This document shows, piece after piece, positions 16,812-25,369 of a stretch of DNA of 64,000 nt (the first letter of the stretch is position 1; each line of letters starts with the position of its first letter). The position numbers were made by a program, and so were the translations under genes. This DNA comes from Phenylobacterium montanum. Lineage in GTDB: Bacteria > Pseudomonadota > Alphaproteobacteria > Caulobacterales > Caulobacteraceae. The notes under the pieces were generated by a model that saw only the letters and a list, made by a program, of their open reading frames with translations, made no database searches and was not told the DNA's origin. The stretch covers positions 4,620,501 to 4,684,500 of the forward strand of contig NZ_CP073078.1 in assembly GCF_018135625.1 (NCBI RefSeq), given 5' to 3'.

Positions 16812-16895
16812 CGCTGGTCTCCGATGTTGACGCATCATCGGTAGCGCCGGCCGCACACCGGAGAAATTCGGGTCGTCACCCTAAGGCCCATCCCC

Positions 16896-16902
16896 TACGT
16901 AG
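16896..16902. promoter_or_regulatory. FixJ-type binding motif
   Basis: TACGTAG, matching the core recognised by phosphorylated FixJ in rhizobia, followed by CCTACGGA. It lies in the fixK-fixL intergenic region about 85 bp before the fixK start, a sensible position for activation of fixK. The assignment is by motif only. Confidence 0.5.
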
Positions 16903-16966
16903 TCCTACGGATACCGGGCGCGGGCGGGCTCTGGGATAAGGCGAAATTCACGATCGACCCGCCTTG

Positions 16967-18505
16967 ATGGAACGCAGCACCGCGACTACCCCTACAGCCA
17001 TGCGGGACCTATGGCGGACGATCGACGAGCTCGCCGCAGCACCCAGGCGATCATCGCGCTGGGGCGCGTATCTGCTCGCCATCTGCTGGGGCGCGGCTGT
17101 GCTGGCCCTGCGCTATCCCTTCCACGGTATCGTCGCGGGCCGGTCGGCGTTCCTGATCGCGACCGGCGGGGTGATCGCCTCCGCCCTCGTGGGGGGAATC
17201 GGTCCCGGGCTGGTCTGCACGGCGCTGGGGCTGGGGGACGGCCTGCTGATGATGAACGCCAGCACGGGCGCGATCGACCGCGAGGTGAGCGTCACGACCT
17301 TCGTCCTGCTGGGAGTCGGGGTCTCGATCGCCGGCGAATGGCTGGGGCGGGCTCGGACCGAGGCTGCCATCGCCAACGCCCATCTTTATGAGCGCGAAGC
17401 CCATCTGCAGTCGATCCTGGACACGGTGCCGGACGCCATGGTGGTGATCGACGAACAGGGCTTGGTCCGCTCGTTCAGCGCCGCGGCCCAGCGCCTGTTC
17501 GGTTGGCGCCCGGACGAGGTGATCGGGCGCAACGTCAAGATCCTGATGCCTCAGCCCTACCGGGACGCCCACGACGGCTATATCGAACGCTACAAGGATA
17601 CCGGCGAGCGCCGCATCATCGGCATCGGGCGCGTGGTGGTCGGCGAACGGCGGGACGGTTCGACCTTCCCGATGGAGCTCGCCGTCGGCGAGATGCGGGT
17701 CGGCGGCCACCCCTATTTCACCGGCTTCGTGCGCGACCTGTCCGAGCGGCAGGAGACCGAGGCCCGGCTGCAGGAGCTGCAGTCGGAGCTGCTGCACATG
17801 TCGCGGCTGACCGCCATGGGCGAGATGGCGTCCACGCTGGCCCATGAGCTCAACCAGCCCCTGTCGGCCATCGCCAGCTACCTGAAGGGCGCGCGCCTGC
17901 TGCTGAGCGCGCCGCAGCACGATGCGGCGCGCATCTCCGAGGCCATGGACAAGGCGGGCGACCAGGCGCTCCGCGCCGGCCAGATCATCCGTCGCCTGAG
18001 GGACTTCGTGGCCCGCGGCGAAGCCGAACGACGGGTCGAGAGCCTGCCGAAGCTGATCGAAGAATCCAGCGCGCTCGCCCTGGTCGGGGCCAAGGAACTC
18101 GGCCTCAGGGTCCGCTACCAGATCGACCCGAAGGCTGACCTGATCCTCGCCGACAAGGTGCAGATCCAGCAGGTGGCGCTGAACCTGATCCGCAATGCGA
18201 TCGATTCGATGGAGGGCTCGCCGCGGCGCGATCTGATCATCGCCACCGAACTGATCGGCCCGGATCAGGCGCGCGTCAGCATCAGCGACACCGGCTGCGG
18301 CATCAGCCCCGAGGTGGCCGATCGCCTGTTCCAGCCCTTCGTCACCACCAAGAGCCAGGGCATGGGCGTGGGCCTGTCGATTTCGCGCACCATCATCGAG
18401 GCCCATGGCGGACGGCTCTGGGCCGAACAGAACCCGGGTGGCGGAACGATTTTCAGATTCACCCTGCGCACGGTCAATCAGAACGAGGTCGACCATGTCG
18501 AATGA
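16967..18505 (+). CDS. fixL: FixL, oxygen-sensing heme-PAS histidine kinase
   Basis: A 512-residue sensor kinase. Three or four hydrophobic segments lie in residues 35-125. A PAS domain (about 145-260) has the FixL heme signature: His202 in [10 protein letters not shown], the position of the heme-ligating His of rhizobial FixL, and IIGIGR supplying the conserved distal-side Arg. The HisKA phospho-acceptor is H293 (LAHELNQPL), followed by an HATPase with N, G1 (DTGCGIS) and G2 (GMGVGLSI) boxes. With O2 bound the kinase should be off; under low O2 it phosphorylates FixJ. I use the ATG at 16967; a TTG directly before it is also in frame. Its 3' end overlaps fixJ by 11 bp, so the two are translationally coupled. 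Confidence 0.95.
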   Translation: MERSTATTPTAMRDLWRTIDELAAAPRRSSRWGAYLLAICWGAAVLALRYPFHGIVAGRSAFLIATGGVIASALVGGIGPGLVCTALGLGDGLLMMNASTGAIDREVSVTTFVLLGVGVSIAGEWLGRARTEAAIANAHLYEREAHLQSILDTVPDAMVVIDEQGLVRSFSAAAQRLFGWRPDEVIGRNVKILMPQPYRDAHDGYIERYKDTGERRIIGIGRVVVGERRDGSTFPMELAVGEMRVGGHPYFTGFVRDLSERQETEARLQELQSELLHMSRLTAMGEMASTLAHELNQPLSAIASYLKGARLLLSAPQHDAARISEAMDKAGDQALRAGQIIRRLRDFVARGEAERRVESLPKLIEESSALALVGAKELGLRVRYQIDPKADLILADKVQIQQVALNLIRNAIDSMEGSPRRDLIIATELIGPDQARVSISDTGCGISPEVADRLFQPFVTTKSQGMGVGLSISRTIIEAHGGRLWAEQNPGGGTIFRFTLRTVNQNEVDHVE

Positions 18506-19109
18506 GCCGGTGGTCCATGTCATCGACGATGACGAAGCGGTCCGCGACTCCCTGGCCTTTCTGCTCGACGCCGCTGGCATGAAGTCCAGGACCTATGAAT
18601 CGGCGGACGCCTTCGTCGCCCGGCTCGACCAGGCCGAGCCCGGCTGCGTGGTGACCGACGTGCGGATGCCGGGGATGAGCGGCGTGGACCTGGTCCGGCA
18701 CCTGACCGCCGCCGGGTCCAGCCTCCCCGTGGTGGTGATCACCGGCCATGGCGACGTCTCCCTGGCGGTCGAGGCGATGAAGGGCGGCGCGATCGACTTC
18801 ATCGAGAAGCCGTTCGACGACGACACCATCCTTTCGGCCCTGAAGGGCGCCTTGTCGGGCAGCCAGGACCGGCAGGTGCGCGCGGACGAAAAGGCCGTGA
18901 TCGCCCAGCGCCTCGCCCAGCTCTCCACCCGCGAGCGCCAGGTGCTGAACGGGGTGGTGCTGGGCAAGCCGAACAAGATCGTCGCCTTCGAACTCGGAAT
19001 CAGCCCGCGCACGGTCGAGGTCTATCGCGCGAACCTGATGACCAAGATGCAGGCGCAGAGCCTTTCGGAACTGGTGCGCATGGCGCTGCTGGTCGACCCG
19101 GACCGATAG
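18495..19109 (+). CDS. fixJ: FixJ, NarL-type response regulator
   Basis: A 204-residue partner of FixL. The receiver domain carries the acidic pair in VIDDDEA, the phospho-acceptor Asp55 in [10 protein letters not shown], and the conserved Lys in IEKPFDDD. The C-terminal LuxR/NarL HTH (about 140-200) contains [13 protein letters not shown] and [13 protein letters not shown]. Phosphorylated FixJ is expected to activate fixK through the TACGTAG box in the divergent region upstream of fixL. The ATG at 18495 lies inside the end of fixL, which suits a two-gene operon. Confidence 0.95.
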   Translation: MSNEPVVHVIDDDEAVRDSLAFLLDAAGMKSRTYESADAFVARLDQAEPGCVVTDVRMPGMSGVDLVRHLTAAGSSLPVVVITGHGDVSLAVEAMKGGAIDFIEKPFDDDTILSALKGALSGSQDRQVRADEKAVIAQRLAQLSTRERQVLNGVVLGKPNKIVAFELGISPRTVEVYRANLMTKMQAQSLSELVRMALLVDPDR

Positions 19110-19123
19110 GCGGGAGCGGGGGC

Positions 19124-19723
19124 TTAGTCCGGCCTGACCCCGAAATGCCGCCGCGCCATGTCGGCGGTCTGTTCCAGGCAGGCCGTCGCCGCCTCCGGCG
19201 TCAGGTTCGGGATGATGTCGCCGAAATGCAGGTGCTCGATCGCTGACAGGCCGCAGACCGCCGCGACATGGCGATCGAACAAGGTGCGCAGCGCCTCGAA
19301 GGAGCCGGTCTCGCGCACCCATCGCTGGGGCGCCCCGGAGGTGGTGATCGTCAGCATGGAGCGCCCGCTCAGCGCGGGGCGATTGCCGGCGTCGCCCATC
19401 GAGAAGCCGAAGCCGTAGCCGAACACCCGGTCCCAGTAGCCCTTCATCATCGCCGGCGGCGCGTTGAACCACAGCGGATAGACGAAGACGAAGACATCGG
19501 CGCCGCCGATCGCGGCCCGCTCGGCGGCCACGTCCGGCCGGGGCGTTGCGGTCAGGTCGTGGGGCAGCTCCTCCAGCGGCAGCCGAGGATCGAAGCCGAG
19601 GCGGTACAGATCGCGGAGCGTCGCCGTATGCCCCAGGCTCTCGACGGCCGAAGCGTAGGCGCGGGCCAGAGCCAGGTTGAGGCTTTCCGGGTTGGGATGG
19701 GCGACGATGACGGCGTGTTTCAT
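19124..19723 (-). CDS. NAD(P)H dehydrogenase (quinone), flavodoxin-fold family
   Basis: A 199-residue NQO1/KefF/MdaB-type flavoprotein. It has the starting strand HAVIVAHPNPESLN, with the phosphate-binding loop for FMN or FAD, and the family motif PLWFNAPPAMMKGYWDRVF near residue 85. These enzymes reduce quinones by two electrons, avoiding semiquinone radicals. It is convergent with fixJ, with only 14 bp between the ends. Its promoter faces that of the NRAMP-like gene. The substrate cannot be told from sequence. Confidence 0.88.
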   Translation of the reverse strand: MKHAVIVAHPNPESLNLALARAYASAVESLGHTATLRDLYRLGFDPRLPLEELPHDLTATPRPDVAAERAAIGGADVFVFVYPLWFNAPPAMMKGYWDRVFGYGFGFSMGDAGNRPALSGRSMLTITTSGAPQRWVRETGSFEALRTLFDRHVAAVCGLSAIEHLHFGDIIPNLTPEAATACLEQTADMARRHFGVRPD

Positions 19724-19789
19724 GCGGCGGCTCCAGATTTTTGGGCCTCTCTGGCGTGTGCACTCTGTCTCTCGATCCTATGATGCGCT

Positions 19790-19803
19790 TTGATCCAGGT
19801 CAT
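19790..19803. promoter_or_regulatory. Degenerate FixK/FNR box
   Basis: TTGATCCAGGTCAT has a perfect left half and three of five matches in the right half of TTGAT-N4-ATCAA. It lies 54 bp before the start of the NRAMP-like gene, within the divergent promoter region. Confidence 0.35.
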
Positions 19804-19857
19804 CGGAGCAACGCCCGCTTACGGCCGGGCTTTAGCGGCCGCCAGAGGGAACCGCCG

Positions 19858-21174
19858 ATGCGTGACGGGAACGTCGACGACCAGCCGACAGGGCGCCTCG
19901 CCGGGCTTTGGCGACGCCTCGTCCAGCATCCGCTCGAGAAGCTCGGCCCAGGCCTGATCACCGGGGTGGCGGACGACGATCCGAGCGGGATCGCCACCTA
20001 TTCCCAGGCCGGCGCCCAATTCGGCCTCGACATGCTTTGGACCCTGCCGCTGACCTATCCTCTGATGGCGGCGGTCCAGTCGATGTGCGCGCGGCTCGGC
20101 CGCGTCACCGGCAAGGGCCTCGCGGCCAATATCAAGGCGCACTTTCCGCCCTGGGTCCTGTGGTCGGTGGTCGTCCTGCTGGTGATCGCCGACACCTTGA
20201 ACATCGGCGCCGACGTCGCCGCCATGGGCGAGAGCGCCCAACTGGTCCTCGGCCTGGACAGCCGGATACTGACCGTCGCCTTCGCCCTCCTGACCCTCAG
20301 CCTGCAGCTGCTGGTGCCCTACCATCGCTATGTGGTCTTTCTGAAGTGGCTCACCCTGGCGCTGCTGGCCTACGGGGTCGTGCTGTTCACCGTTCGCGTG
20401 CCCTGGGGCGCGGTGGTGGCCCATACCCTGTATCCGCGCTTCAAGCCGACTGCGACGGCCGCCACCACGGTCATCGCGGTCTTCGGCACCACCATCAGCC
20501 CGTACCTGTTCTTCTGGCAGGCTTCGGAGGAGGTGGAGGACATGGAGGAGGCGGAGAGTCCGGCCGGACGCCAGCCCCTGGTCGAGGCGCCGGCGCGCGC
20601 GCGCCCGGAATTGCGGCGCATCCGCTGGGACACCTGGAGCGGCATGCTCTATTCCAACGTGGCCGCCTACTGCATCGTCCTGGCGACCGCGGTGACGCTG
20701 CACAGCGCCGGCATCACCGACATCGAGACCGCGGCCCAGGCCGCCAGCGCGCTTCGTCCGCTGGCCGGCGGCTTCGCGTCGGTGGTCTTCACCCTGGGCA
20801 TCCTCGGCGTCGGCCTGATCGGCGTGCCGGTGTTGGCGGGGGCGTCGGGCTATGCGATCGCTGAGGCCATGGGGTGGCCCTGGGGGCTGGAGCGCAAGGC
20901 CACCGACGCCCGCGGGTTCTACGCCGTCATCGCCGCCGGCGTGCTGGCCGGCCTGGTTCTGGAATTCACCCCGATCAGCCCGATGAAGGCGCTGTTCTGG
21001 AGCGCGGTGATCAACGGCGTGGTCGCCACGCCCCTGGTGGTGGTGATCGTCCTGCTCTGCCGCAGGTCGGACGTTATGGGAGGCTTCACCGTCGGCCGGG
21101 TGATCAGGACGCTCGGCTGGATCACGGCGGCGGTGATGGGGGCCGCGTCCCTGGGCATGTTCGTCCTGTCTTAA
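19858..21174 (+). CDS. NRAMP-related metal ion transporter with altered metal-site motifs
   Basis: A 438-residue inner-membrane protein with about 11 hydrophobic helices, an SLC11/NRAMP-type divalent metal transporter. The first helix carries DDDPSGIATYSQAG where classical MntH has DPGN, and helix 6 reads TTISPYLFFWQASEE, without the Met-Pro-His motif that helps select Mn2+ or Fe2+. Transport of another cation, or weaker selectivity, is therefore possible. The ATG at 19858 follows GAGGGA at good spacing; earlier in-frame starts are non-conserved. A degenerate FixK box lies upstream and the stop overlaps another FixK-type box that serves the next small gene. Confidence 0.88.
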   Translation: MRDGNVDDQPTGRLAGLWRRLVQHPLEKLGPGLITGVADDDPSGIATYSQAGAQFGLDMLWTLPLTYPLMAAVQSMCARLGRVTGKGLAANIKAHFPPWVLWSVVVLLVIADTLNIGADVAAMGESAQLVLGLDSRILTVAFALLTLSLQLLVPYHRYVVFLKWLTLALLAYGVVLFTVRVPWGAVVAHTLYPRFKPTATAATTVIAVFGTTISPYLFFWQASEEVEDMEEAESPAGRQPLVEAPARARPELRRIRWDTWSGMLYSNVAAYCIVLATAVTLHSAGITDIETAAQAASALRPLAGGFASVVFTLGILGVGLIGVPVLAGASGYAIAEAMGWPWGLERKATDARGFYAVIAAGVLAGLVLEFTPISPMKALFWSAVINGVVATPLVVVIVLLCRRSDVMGGFTVGRVIRTLGWITAAVMGAASLGMFVLS

Positions 21175-21184
21175 TCTGGATCAA
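21171..21184. promoter_or_regulatory. FixK/FNR box (one mismatch)
   Basis: TTAATCTGGATCAA differs from the TTGAT-N4-ATCAA consensus at one base and matches the perfect ccoN box at 13 of 14 positions. It overlaps the NRAMP-like stop codon and lies 57 bp before the ATG of the 36-residue membrane protein. Confidence 0.65.
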
Positions 21185-21213
21185 GCCTGGGCCGGCTTTG
21201 CCGACGCAGTCTG

Positions 21214-21238
21214 CTCCGCGATTCAATCGCGGAGTTTT
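21214..21238 (+). promoter_or_regulatory. Hairpin covering the ribosome binding site of the small membrane gene
   Basis: CTCCGCGA (21214-21221) pairs with TCGCGGAG (21227-21234) across a TTCAA loop, followed by TTTT. The right arm contains GGAG (21231-21234), the only good Shine-Dalgarno sequence for the ATG at 21242. It may be a translational switch, or a terminator for the NRAMP-like transcript. Confidence 0.6.
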
Positions 21239-21241
21239 CAC

Positions 21242-21352
21242 ATGACGGGCGAAGCCCTCTTCCTGGACATGGTCATCGTCGCTTTCAGCGTCTTCGGCGT
21301 GGTTCTGTTCTGCACGTCGCTGTACGCCAACGGCGAGCGCCGCGCCAAATAG
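21242..21352 (+). CDS. 36-residue single-helix membrane protein under a FixK-type box
   Basis: The product begins MTGEALFLDMVIVAFSVFG and ends SLYANGERRAK: a short acidic head, one hydrophobic helix of about 20 residues with a Cys, and a basic tail, which predicts a periplasm-to-cytoplasm orientation. GGAG is spaced 7 nt before the ATG, and a FixK-type box lies 57 bp upstream. Its size, topology, control and position before ccoN recall small oxidase subunits such as CcoM of Pseudomonas stutzeri, but I see no sequence similarity I can vouch for. Function unknown; association with cbb3 oxidase is an inference. Confidence 0.65.
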   Translation: MTGEALFLDMVIVAFSVFGVVLFCTSLYANGERRAK

Positions 21353-21447
21353 CCTCCGATCAGGGCCCCCTGGTCAAAGACGAGTTTGACGGCCGGGCGC
21401 TCCACGCCCGGCCGTTGTTGATTGCCGAATTTCCATGGCGGGGCGCT

Positions 21448-21705
21448 TCAGGCCTGGCGCTGGAGCCTCATCGCCGTCGGCGCGATCAGGGTCAGCGCTC
21501 CGGCGAGCGCCAGGGCCATGGCTGCGTAGCATCCTGGGCAATGCAGCGTCGCCGGGTGCGCGCCGCAGATCGGGCCGAGCCCGCGCAGCCAGATCGCGCG
21601 ATAGATCATGAGGCCAGCCTCAAGGCCCGCACCGGACGCGAGCAAGGCCAAGCCCGCGGCCCACTGGACCCCAAGCGGGTCCGGTGAAATGCGATTTTGT
21701 CCCAC
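21448..21705 (-). CDS. Small hypothetical membrane protein with a CPGC motif
   Basis: An 85-residue protein with two hydrophobic helices (about 14-38 and 60-80). Between them is a segment with three Cys and two His: GPICGAHPATLHCPGCY. The pattern could bind metal or form a disulfide. The start is GTG at 21705, supported by GGAGG 7 nt upstream in the message. It is divergent from ccoN, whose FixK box lies in the shared intergenic region about 100 bp from this start. I do not recognise a named family. Confidence 0.65.
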   Translation of the reverse strand: MGQNRISPDPLGVQWAAGLALLASGAGLEAGLMIYRAIWLRGLGPICGAHPATLHCPGCYAAMALALAGALTLIAPTAMRLQRQA

Positions 21706-21805
21706 GTGCGAACCTCCGCAATGCGCCTAACGACCAGCACCTTCCTCCCCTGAACGCCCGTCCTGGGGAGCAGCGACACAATGCCCGGCCCGCAGGCCGA
21801 CCATG

Positions 21806-21819
21806 TTGATCTGGATCAA
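21806..21819. promoter_or_regulatory. Perfect FixK/FNR box upstream of ccoN
   Basis: TTGATCTGGATCAA is an exact TTGAT-N4-ATCAA palindrome 59 bp before the ccoN ATG. It should place the ccoNOQP operon under FixK control. Confidence 0.85.
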
Positions 21820-21878
21820 CGCCGATAGGCCCCGCCCCCGCGACAAGTCGGCCCTCTATTGGCGGGGACTTTCGACCC

Positions 21879-23564
21879 ATGACTGCAATTACAAGTAAGG
21901 CCGAGGGGGGCGCCCCGCTCGACGCCGCACTGGCGCTCTCATTCACGGTGATCGGCGCGATCGGCGCCTGGACCGTCGCGGCCCTCACCAAGGATCCCGG
22001 CTTTCAGGTGCACGCCCTGATCTTCGCCGCGGCCTTCACCGTCGCCTCCCTGGCCCTGACCGGCGGCATCTCGTCCGGCAAGTTCGCCCAGCCCACCGAC
22101 AAGTACATGGACGGAGTGATCAAGGCCGGGGTGATCGCCTCGATGTTCTGGGGCGTTGTGGGCATGCTGGTCGGCTTGACCCTGGCCAGCCAGCTGGCTT
22201 GGCCGAACCTGTTCTACTTCCCGGACCTGGGCTTCCTCAATTTCGGGCGCATCCGCCCGCTGCACACCTCGGCGGTGATCTTCGCCTTCGGCGGCAACGT
22301 CCTGATCTCGACCTCCTTCTACGTGGTGCAGAGGACCTGCAAGGCGCGGCTGGCCGGCGGGATCGCGCCCTGGTTCGTGTTCTGGGGCTATCAGCTGTTC
22401 ATCGTCCTGGCCGCCACCGGCTACCTGATGGGCATCACCCAGACCAAGGAATACGCCGAGCCGGAATGGTACGTGGACCTGTGGCTGACCATCGTCTGGG
22501 TCGCCTACCTGCTGGTGTTTCTCGGCACGATCTGGAAGCGCAAGGAGCCGCATATCTATGTGGCCAACTGGTTCTACCTGGCCTTCATCGTCACTATCGC
22601 GGTCCTGCACCTGGTCAACAACGCGGCCCTGCCGGTCTCGCTGCTCTCGGCCAAGAGCTACTCCGCCTATTCGGGCGTGCAGGACGCCCTGATCCAGTGG
22701 TGGTACGGCCATAACGCAGTCGGCTTCTTCCTGACCGCCGGCTTTTTGGCCATCATGTACTACTTCATCCCCAAGCGGGTTGAGCGGCCGGTCTATTCCT
22801 ACCGCCTGTCGATCGTCCACTTCTGGGCGCTGATCTTCATCTACATCTGGGCCGGCCCGCACCACCTGCACTACACGGCCCTGCCGCAGTGGACCCAGAC
22901 CCTGGGCATGACCTTCTCGATCATGCTTTGGATGCCGTCCTGGGGCGGAATGATCAACGGCGTCATGACCTTGTCGGGCGCCTGGGACAAGCTGCGCACG
23001 GACCCGGTGGTTCGTATGCTGATCGTCTCCCTGGCGTTCTACGGCATGTCGACCTTCGAAGGTCCGGTGATGAGCGTGCGCACGGTCAACGCCCTGTCGC
23101 ACTATACCGACTGGGGCATCGGCCACGTGCATTCCGGCTCGCTCGGCTGGGTCGGCTTCGTCTCCTTCGGCGCCCTCTACTGCATGACGCCGTGGCTGTG
23201 GCGGCGTGAGCGGCTCTATTCCGACCGTCTGGTCGAGTGGCACTTCTGGATCTCGACCACCGGCATCCTGCTCTACATCACCGCGATGTGGGTGTCGGGC
23301 ATCATGGAAGGCCTGATGTGGCGCGAATACACGCCCGAAGGCTTCCTGGCCTACTCCTTCGTCCAGACCGTCGAGGCCAAGCACGTGGCCTATGTGGTCC
23401 GGGCTCTGGGCGGGCTGATGTATCTGACCGGCACGGTCATCATGGTCTACAACCTGTGGCGCACCATCCGCGGCGATGTCCGCGAGAGCGAGGCGGCCAC
23501 TGTCACCGTCAAGCCCGTCCCCATGGGCCCGGCCCTCGCGCCGGCCCCGGCGGCCGCGGAATAG
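21879..23564 (+). CDS. ccoN: cbb3-type cytochrome c oxidase subunit I
   Basis: The 561-residue catalytic subunit of the high-affinity oxidase, an inner-membrane heme-copper enzyme reducing O2 to water. About 12-14 hydrophobic helices are visible. Conserved His-containing segments include [15 protein letters not shown] (low-spin heme), [15 protein letters not shown] (Cu-B region), [14 protein letters not shown] (the two adjacent His ligands), and [18 protein letters not shown]. It is first in ccoNOQP, with ccoO starting 13 bp later. A perfect FixK box lies 59 bp upstream. Confidence 0.97.
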   Translation: MTAITSKAEGGAPLDAALALSFTVIGAIGAWTVAALTKDPGFQVHALIFAAAFTVASLALTGGISSGKFAQPTDKYMDGVIKAGVIASMFWGVVGMLVGLTLASQLAWPNLFYFPDLGFLNFGRIRPLHTSAVIFAFGGNVLISTSFYVVQRTCKARLAGGIAPWFVFWGYQLFIVLAATGYLMGITQTKEYAEPEWYVDLWLTIVWVAYLLVFLGTIWKRKEPHIYVANWFYLAFIVTIAVLHLVNNAALPVSLLSAKSYSAYSGVQDALIQWWYGHNAVGFFLTAGFLAIMYYFIPKRVERPVYSYRLSIVHFWALIFIYIWAGPHHLHYTALPQWTQTLGMTFSIMLWMPSWGGMINGVMTLSGAWDKLRTDPVVRMLIVSLAFYGMSTFEGPVMSVRTVNALSHYTDWGIGHVHSGSLGWVGFVSFGALYCMTPWLWRRERLYSDRLVEWHFWISTTGILLYITAMWVSGIMEGLMWREYTPEGFLAYSFVQTVEAKHVAYVVRALGGLMYLTGTVIMVYNLWRTIRGDVRESEAATVTVKPVPMGPALAPAPAAAE

Positions 23565-23577
23565 GGGCGTCTCTCAC

Positions 23578-24309
23578 ATGTGGAAGCATCACTTCTGGCT
23601 GGAGCGCCACTCGCTCCTGCTGATCATCGGCATCATTGTCGTCATCTCAATTGGCGGCATCGTCGAGATCTCGCCGCTCTTCTACCTGGAGAGCACGATC
23701 GAGAAGGTGCAGGGCGTCAGGCCCTACACCCCGCTCGAACTGGCGGGTCGCGACGTCTACATCTCCGAGGGCTGCGTCGGTTGCCACTCGCAGATGATCC
23801 GCCCCCTGAGGGATGAGGTGGAGCGCTACGGCCACTACAGCCTGGCCGCGGAAAGCATGTACGACCATCCCTTCCTGTGGGGCTCCAAGCGCACCGGGCC
23901 TGACCTGGCGCGGGTCGGAGGCAAGTATTCCGACGGCTGGCAGCGGGACCACCTGATCAACCCGCGCGCCGTGGTGCCGGAATCGGTGATGCCGCCCTAC
24001 ACGTTCCTGGCCAAGCAGGACCTCGACTATCACGACATCGCCGACAAGCTCAGGACCATGAAGGCCCTGGGCGTGCCCTATACCGCCGACCAGATCGCCA
24101 ACGCCAAGGCCGACCTCGAGGCCCAGGACGACCCGGGCGCCAGCCCGACCGGCCTGACCAAGCGCTACGGGGCCAAGGTCAACCAGCGCAATTTCGGCGG
24201 CGAGCCGGGCCGCATCACCAAGATGGACGCCCTGATCGCCTATCTGCAGATGCTGGGGACCAGCGTCGACTTCTCGACCTATCAGGCCTCGGGGGACAAC
24301 CTCAGATGA
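23578..24309 (+). CDS. ccoO: cbb3-type cytochrome c oxidase subunit II
   Basis: A 243-residue membrane-anchored monoheme cytochrome c. One N-terminal helix (about 11-35, [15 protein letters not shown]) is followed by a periplasmic domain with the heme-binding motif CVGCH near residue 64. A Met ligand probably lies in VMPPY. It carries electrons towards CcoN. The ATG at 23578 begins [12 protein letters not shown], typical of the family. The stop overlaps the ccoQ start in an ATGA arrangement. Confidence 0.97.
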   Translation: MWKHHFWLERHSLLLIIGIIVVISIGGIVEISPLFYLESTIEKVQGVRPYTPLELAGRDVYISEGCVGCHSQMIRPLRDEVERYGHYSLAAESMYDHPFLWGSKRTGPDLARVGGKYSDGWQRDHLINPRAVVPESVMPPYTFLAKQDLDYHDIADKLRTMKALGVPYTADQIANAKADLEAQDDPGASPTGLTKRYGAKVNQRNFGGEPGRITKMDALIAYLQMLGTSVDFSTYQASGDNLR

Positions 24310-24479
24310 GCCCGACCGACCACTACGAAGCGGTCTCCCGTTTCGCCCAGCAGGGCGGCAGCCTCTACTTCGCCCTGCTGTTCGCCGCCGTGTGCGCCTA
24401 CGCCTTCTGGCCCCGCAACAAGGCTGAATTCGACAAGGCCGCGAGAGCGCCTTTGGACGACGAGGAGGATCCGGCATGA
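24306..24479 (+). CDS. ccoQ: cbb3-type cytochrome c oxidase subunit CcoQ
   Basis: A 57-residue protein: short N-terminus, one helix ([17 protein letters not shown]), then an acidic tail (LDDEEDPA). CcoQ/FixQ stabilises the oxidase complex. It overlaps ccoO upstream and ccoP downstream by 4 bp each, so the operon is tightly coupled. Confidence 0.92.
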   Translation: MSPTDHYEAVSRFAQQGGSLYFALLFAAVCAYAFWPRNKAEFDKAARAPLDDEEDPA

Positions 24480-25348
24480 GCGGATCTCGCGAACGAGACG
24501 AACACTCCGGGGTCGAGACCACCGGCCACGAGTGGGACGGCATCAAGGAGCTGGACAATCCGCTGCCGCGCTGGTGGCTGTGGATCTTCTACGCCACCAT
24601 CGCCTTCTCGGTCGGCTACTGGGTGCTGATGCCGGCCTGGCCGGGGATCCATGGCTACACCCACGGGATGCTCGGCAACTCGGCCAGGGCCACCGTGGCC
24701 CAGGACCTGAAGGACCTCGCGACCCAGCGCGGCGCGGCCGGGGCGGCGCTGAAGACCGCCAGCCTGCAGCAGATCGAGGCCGATCCCAAGCTGCAGTCCT
24801 ATGCCCTCTCGGTTGGCCAGTCGGTCTTCGCCGACAACTGCGCGCCCTGCCACGGGCAGAGCGGCACGGGCGCCAAAGGCTATCCCAACCTGCGTGACGA
24901 CGTCTGGCTGTGGGGCGGCAAGCTGGAGGACATCCAGCACACCATCACCGTGGGCGTGCGCTCCGGCGATCCCGACCAGCGCTTCTCGCAGATGCCGGCC
25001 TTCGGGCGCGACGGCATGCTGCAGCCGGCCCAGGTCAACGACCTTACCGAGTACGTCACCGCCCTGTCGCACCGGACGGCGGACGCTGCGGCGGTCGCCC
25101 GGGCCGCGCCGGTCTTCGCCCAGCAGTGCGCCGCCTGCCATGGGGCCGACGGCAAGGGCAACCAGGCCTTCGGCGCGCCGAACCTGACCGACGCCGATTG
25201 GCTCTACGGCGCAGACCGCGTCTCGATCCACGACCAGATCTGGAACGGCCATGGCGGCGTCATGCCGGCCTGGGGCCACCGGTTCGATCCGGCCACGATC
25301 AAGGCGCTGGCGGTCTACATCCACGTCAAGTCCGGCGGCGGTCAGTAA
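24476..25348 (+). CDS. ccoP: cbb3-type cytochrome c oxidase subunit III (diheme)
   Basis: A 290-residue diheme cytochrome c. The cytoplasmic N-terminus contains the family stretch GIKELDNPLPRWWLW, followed by one helix (about 35-55). Two heme-binding CxxCH motifs follow: CAPCHGQ near 122 and CAACHGA near 219. Met ligands are likely in the FSQMPAFG and GGVMPAWG segments. It takes electrons from soluble cytochrome c and passes them to CcoO and CcoN. Last gene of ccoNOQP; ccoG follows after 21 bp. Confidence 0.97.
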   Translation: MSGSRERDEHSGVETTGHEWDGIKELDNPLPRWWLWIFYATIAFSVGYWVLMPAWPGIHGYTHGMLGNSARATVAQDLKDLATQRGAAGAALKTASLQQIEADPKLQSYALSVGQSVFADNCAPCHGQSGTGAKGYPNLRDDVWLWGGKLEDIQHTITVGVRSGDPDQRFSQMPAFGRDGMLQPAQVNDLTEYVTALSHRTADAAAVARAAPVFAQQCAACHGADGKGNQAFGAPNLTDADWLYGADRVSIHDQIWNGHGGVMPAWGHRFDPATIKALAVYIHVKSGGGQ

Positions 25349-25369
25349 CCCTCGGGGGAGTAGAGCCTC

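Noticed and set aside
15251-16844. Long plus-strand ORFs across usp and fixK
   Set aside because: Their sequences are Gly/Arg/Ala-rich antisense translations of conserved minus-strand genes. The GPVRSGPVRS-like run comes only from the 15-bp repeat.
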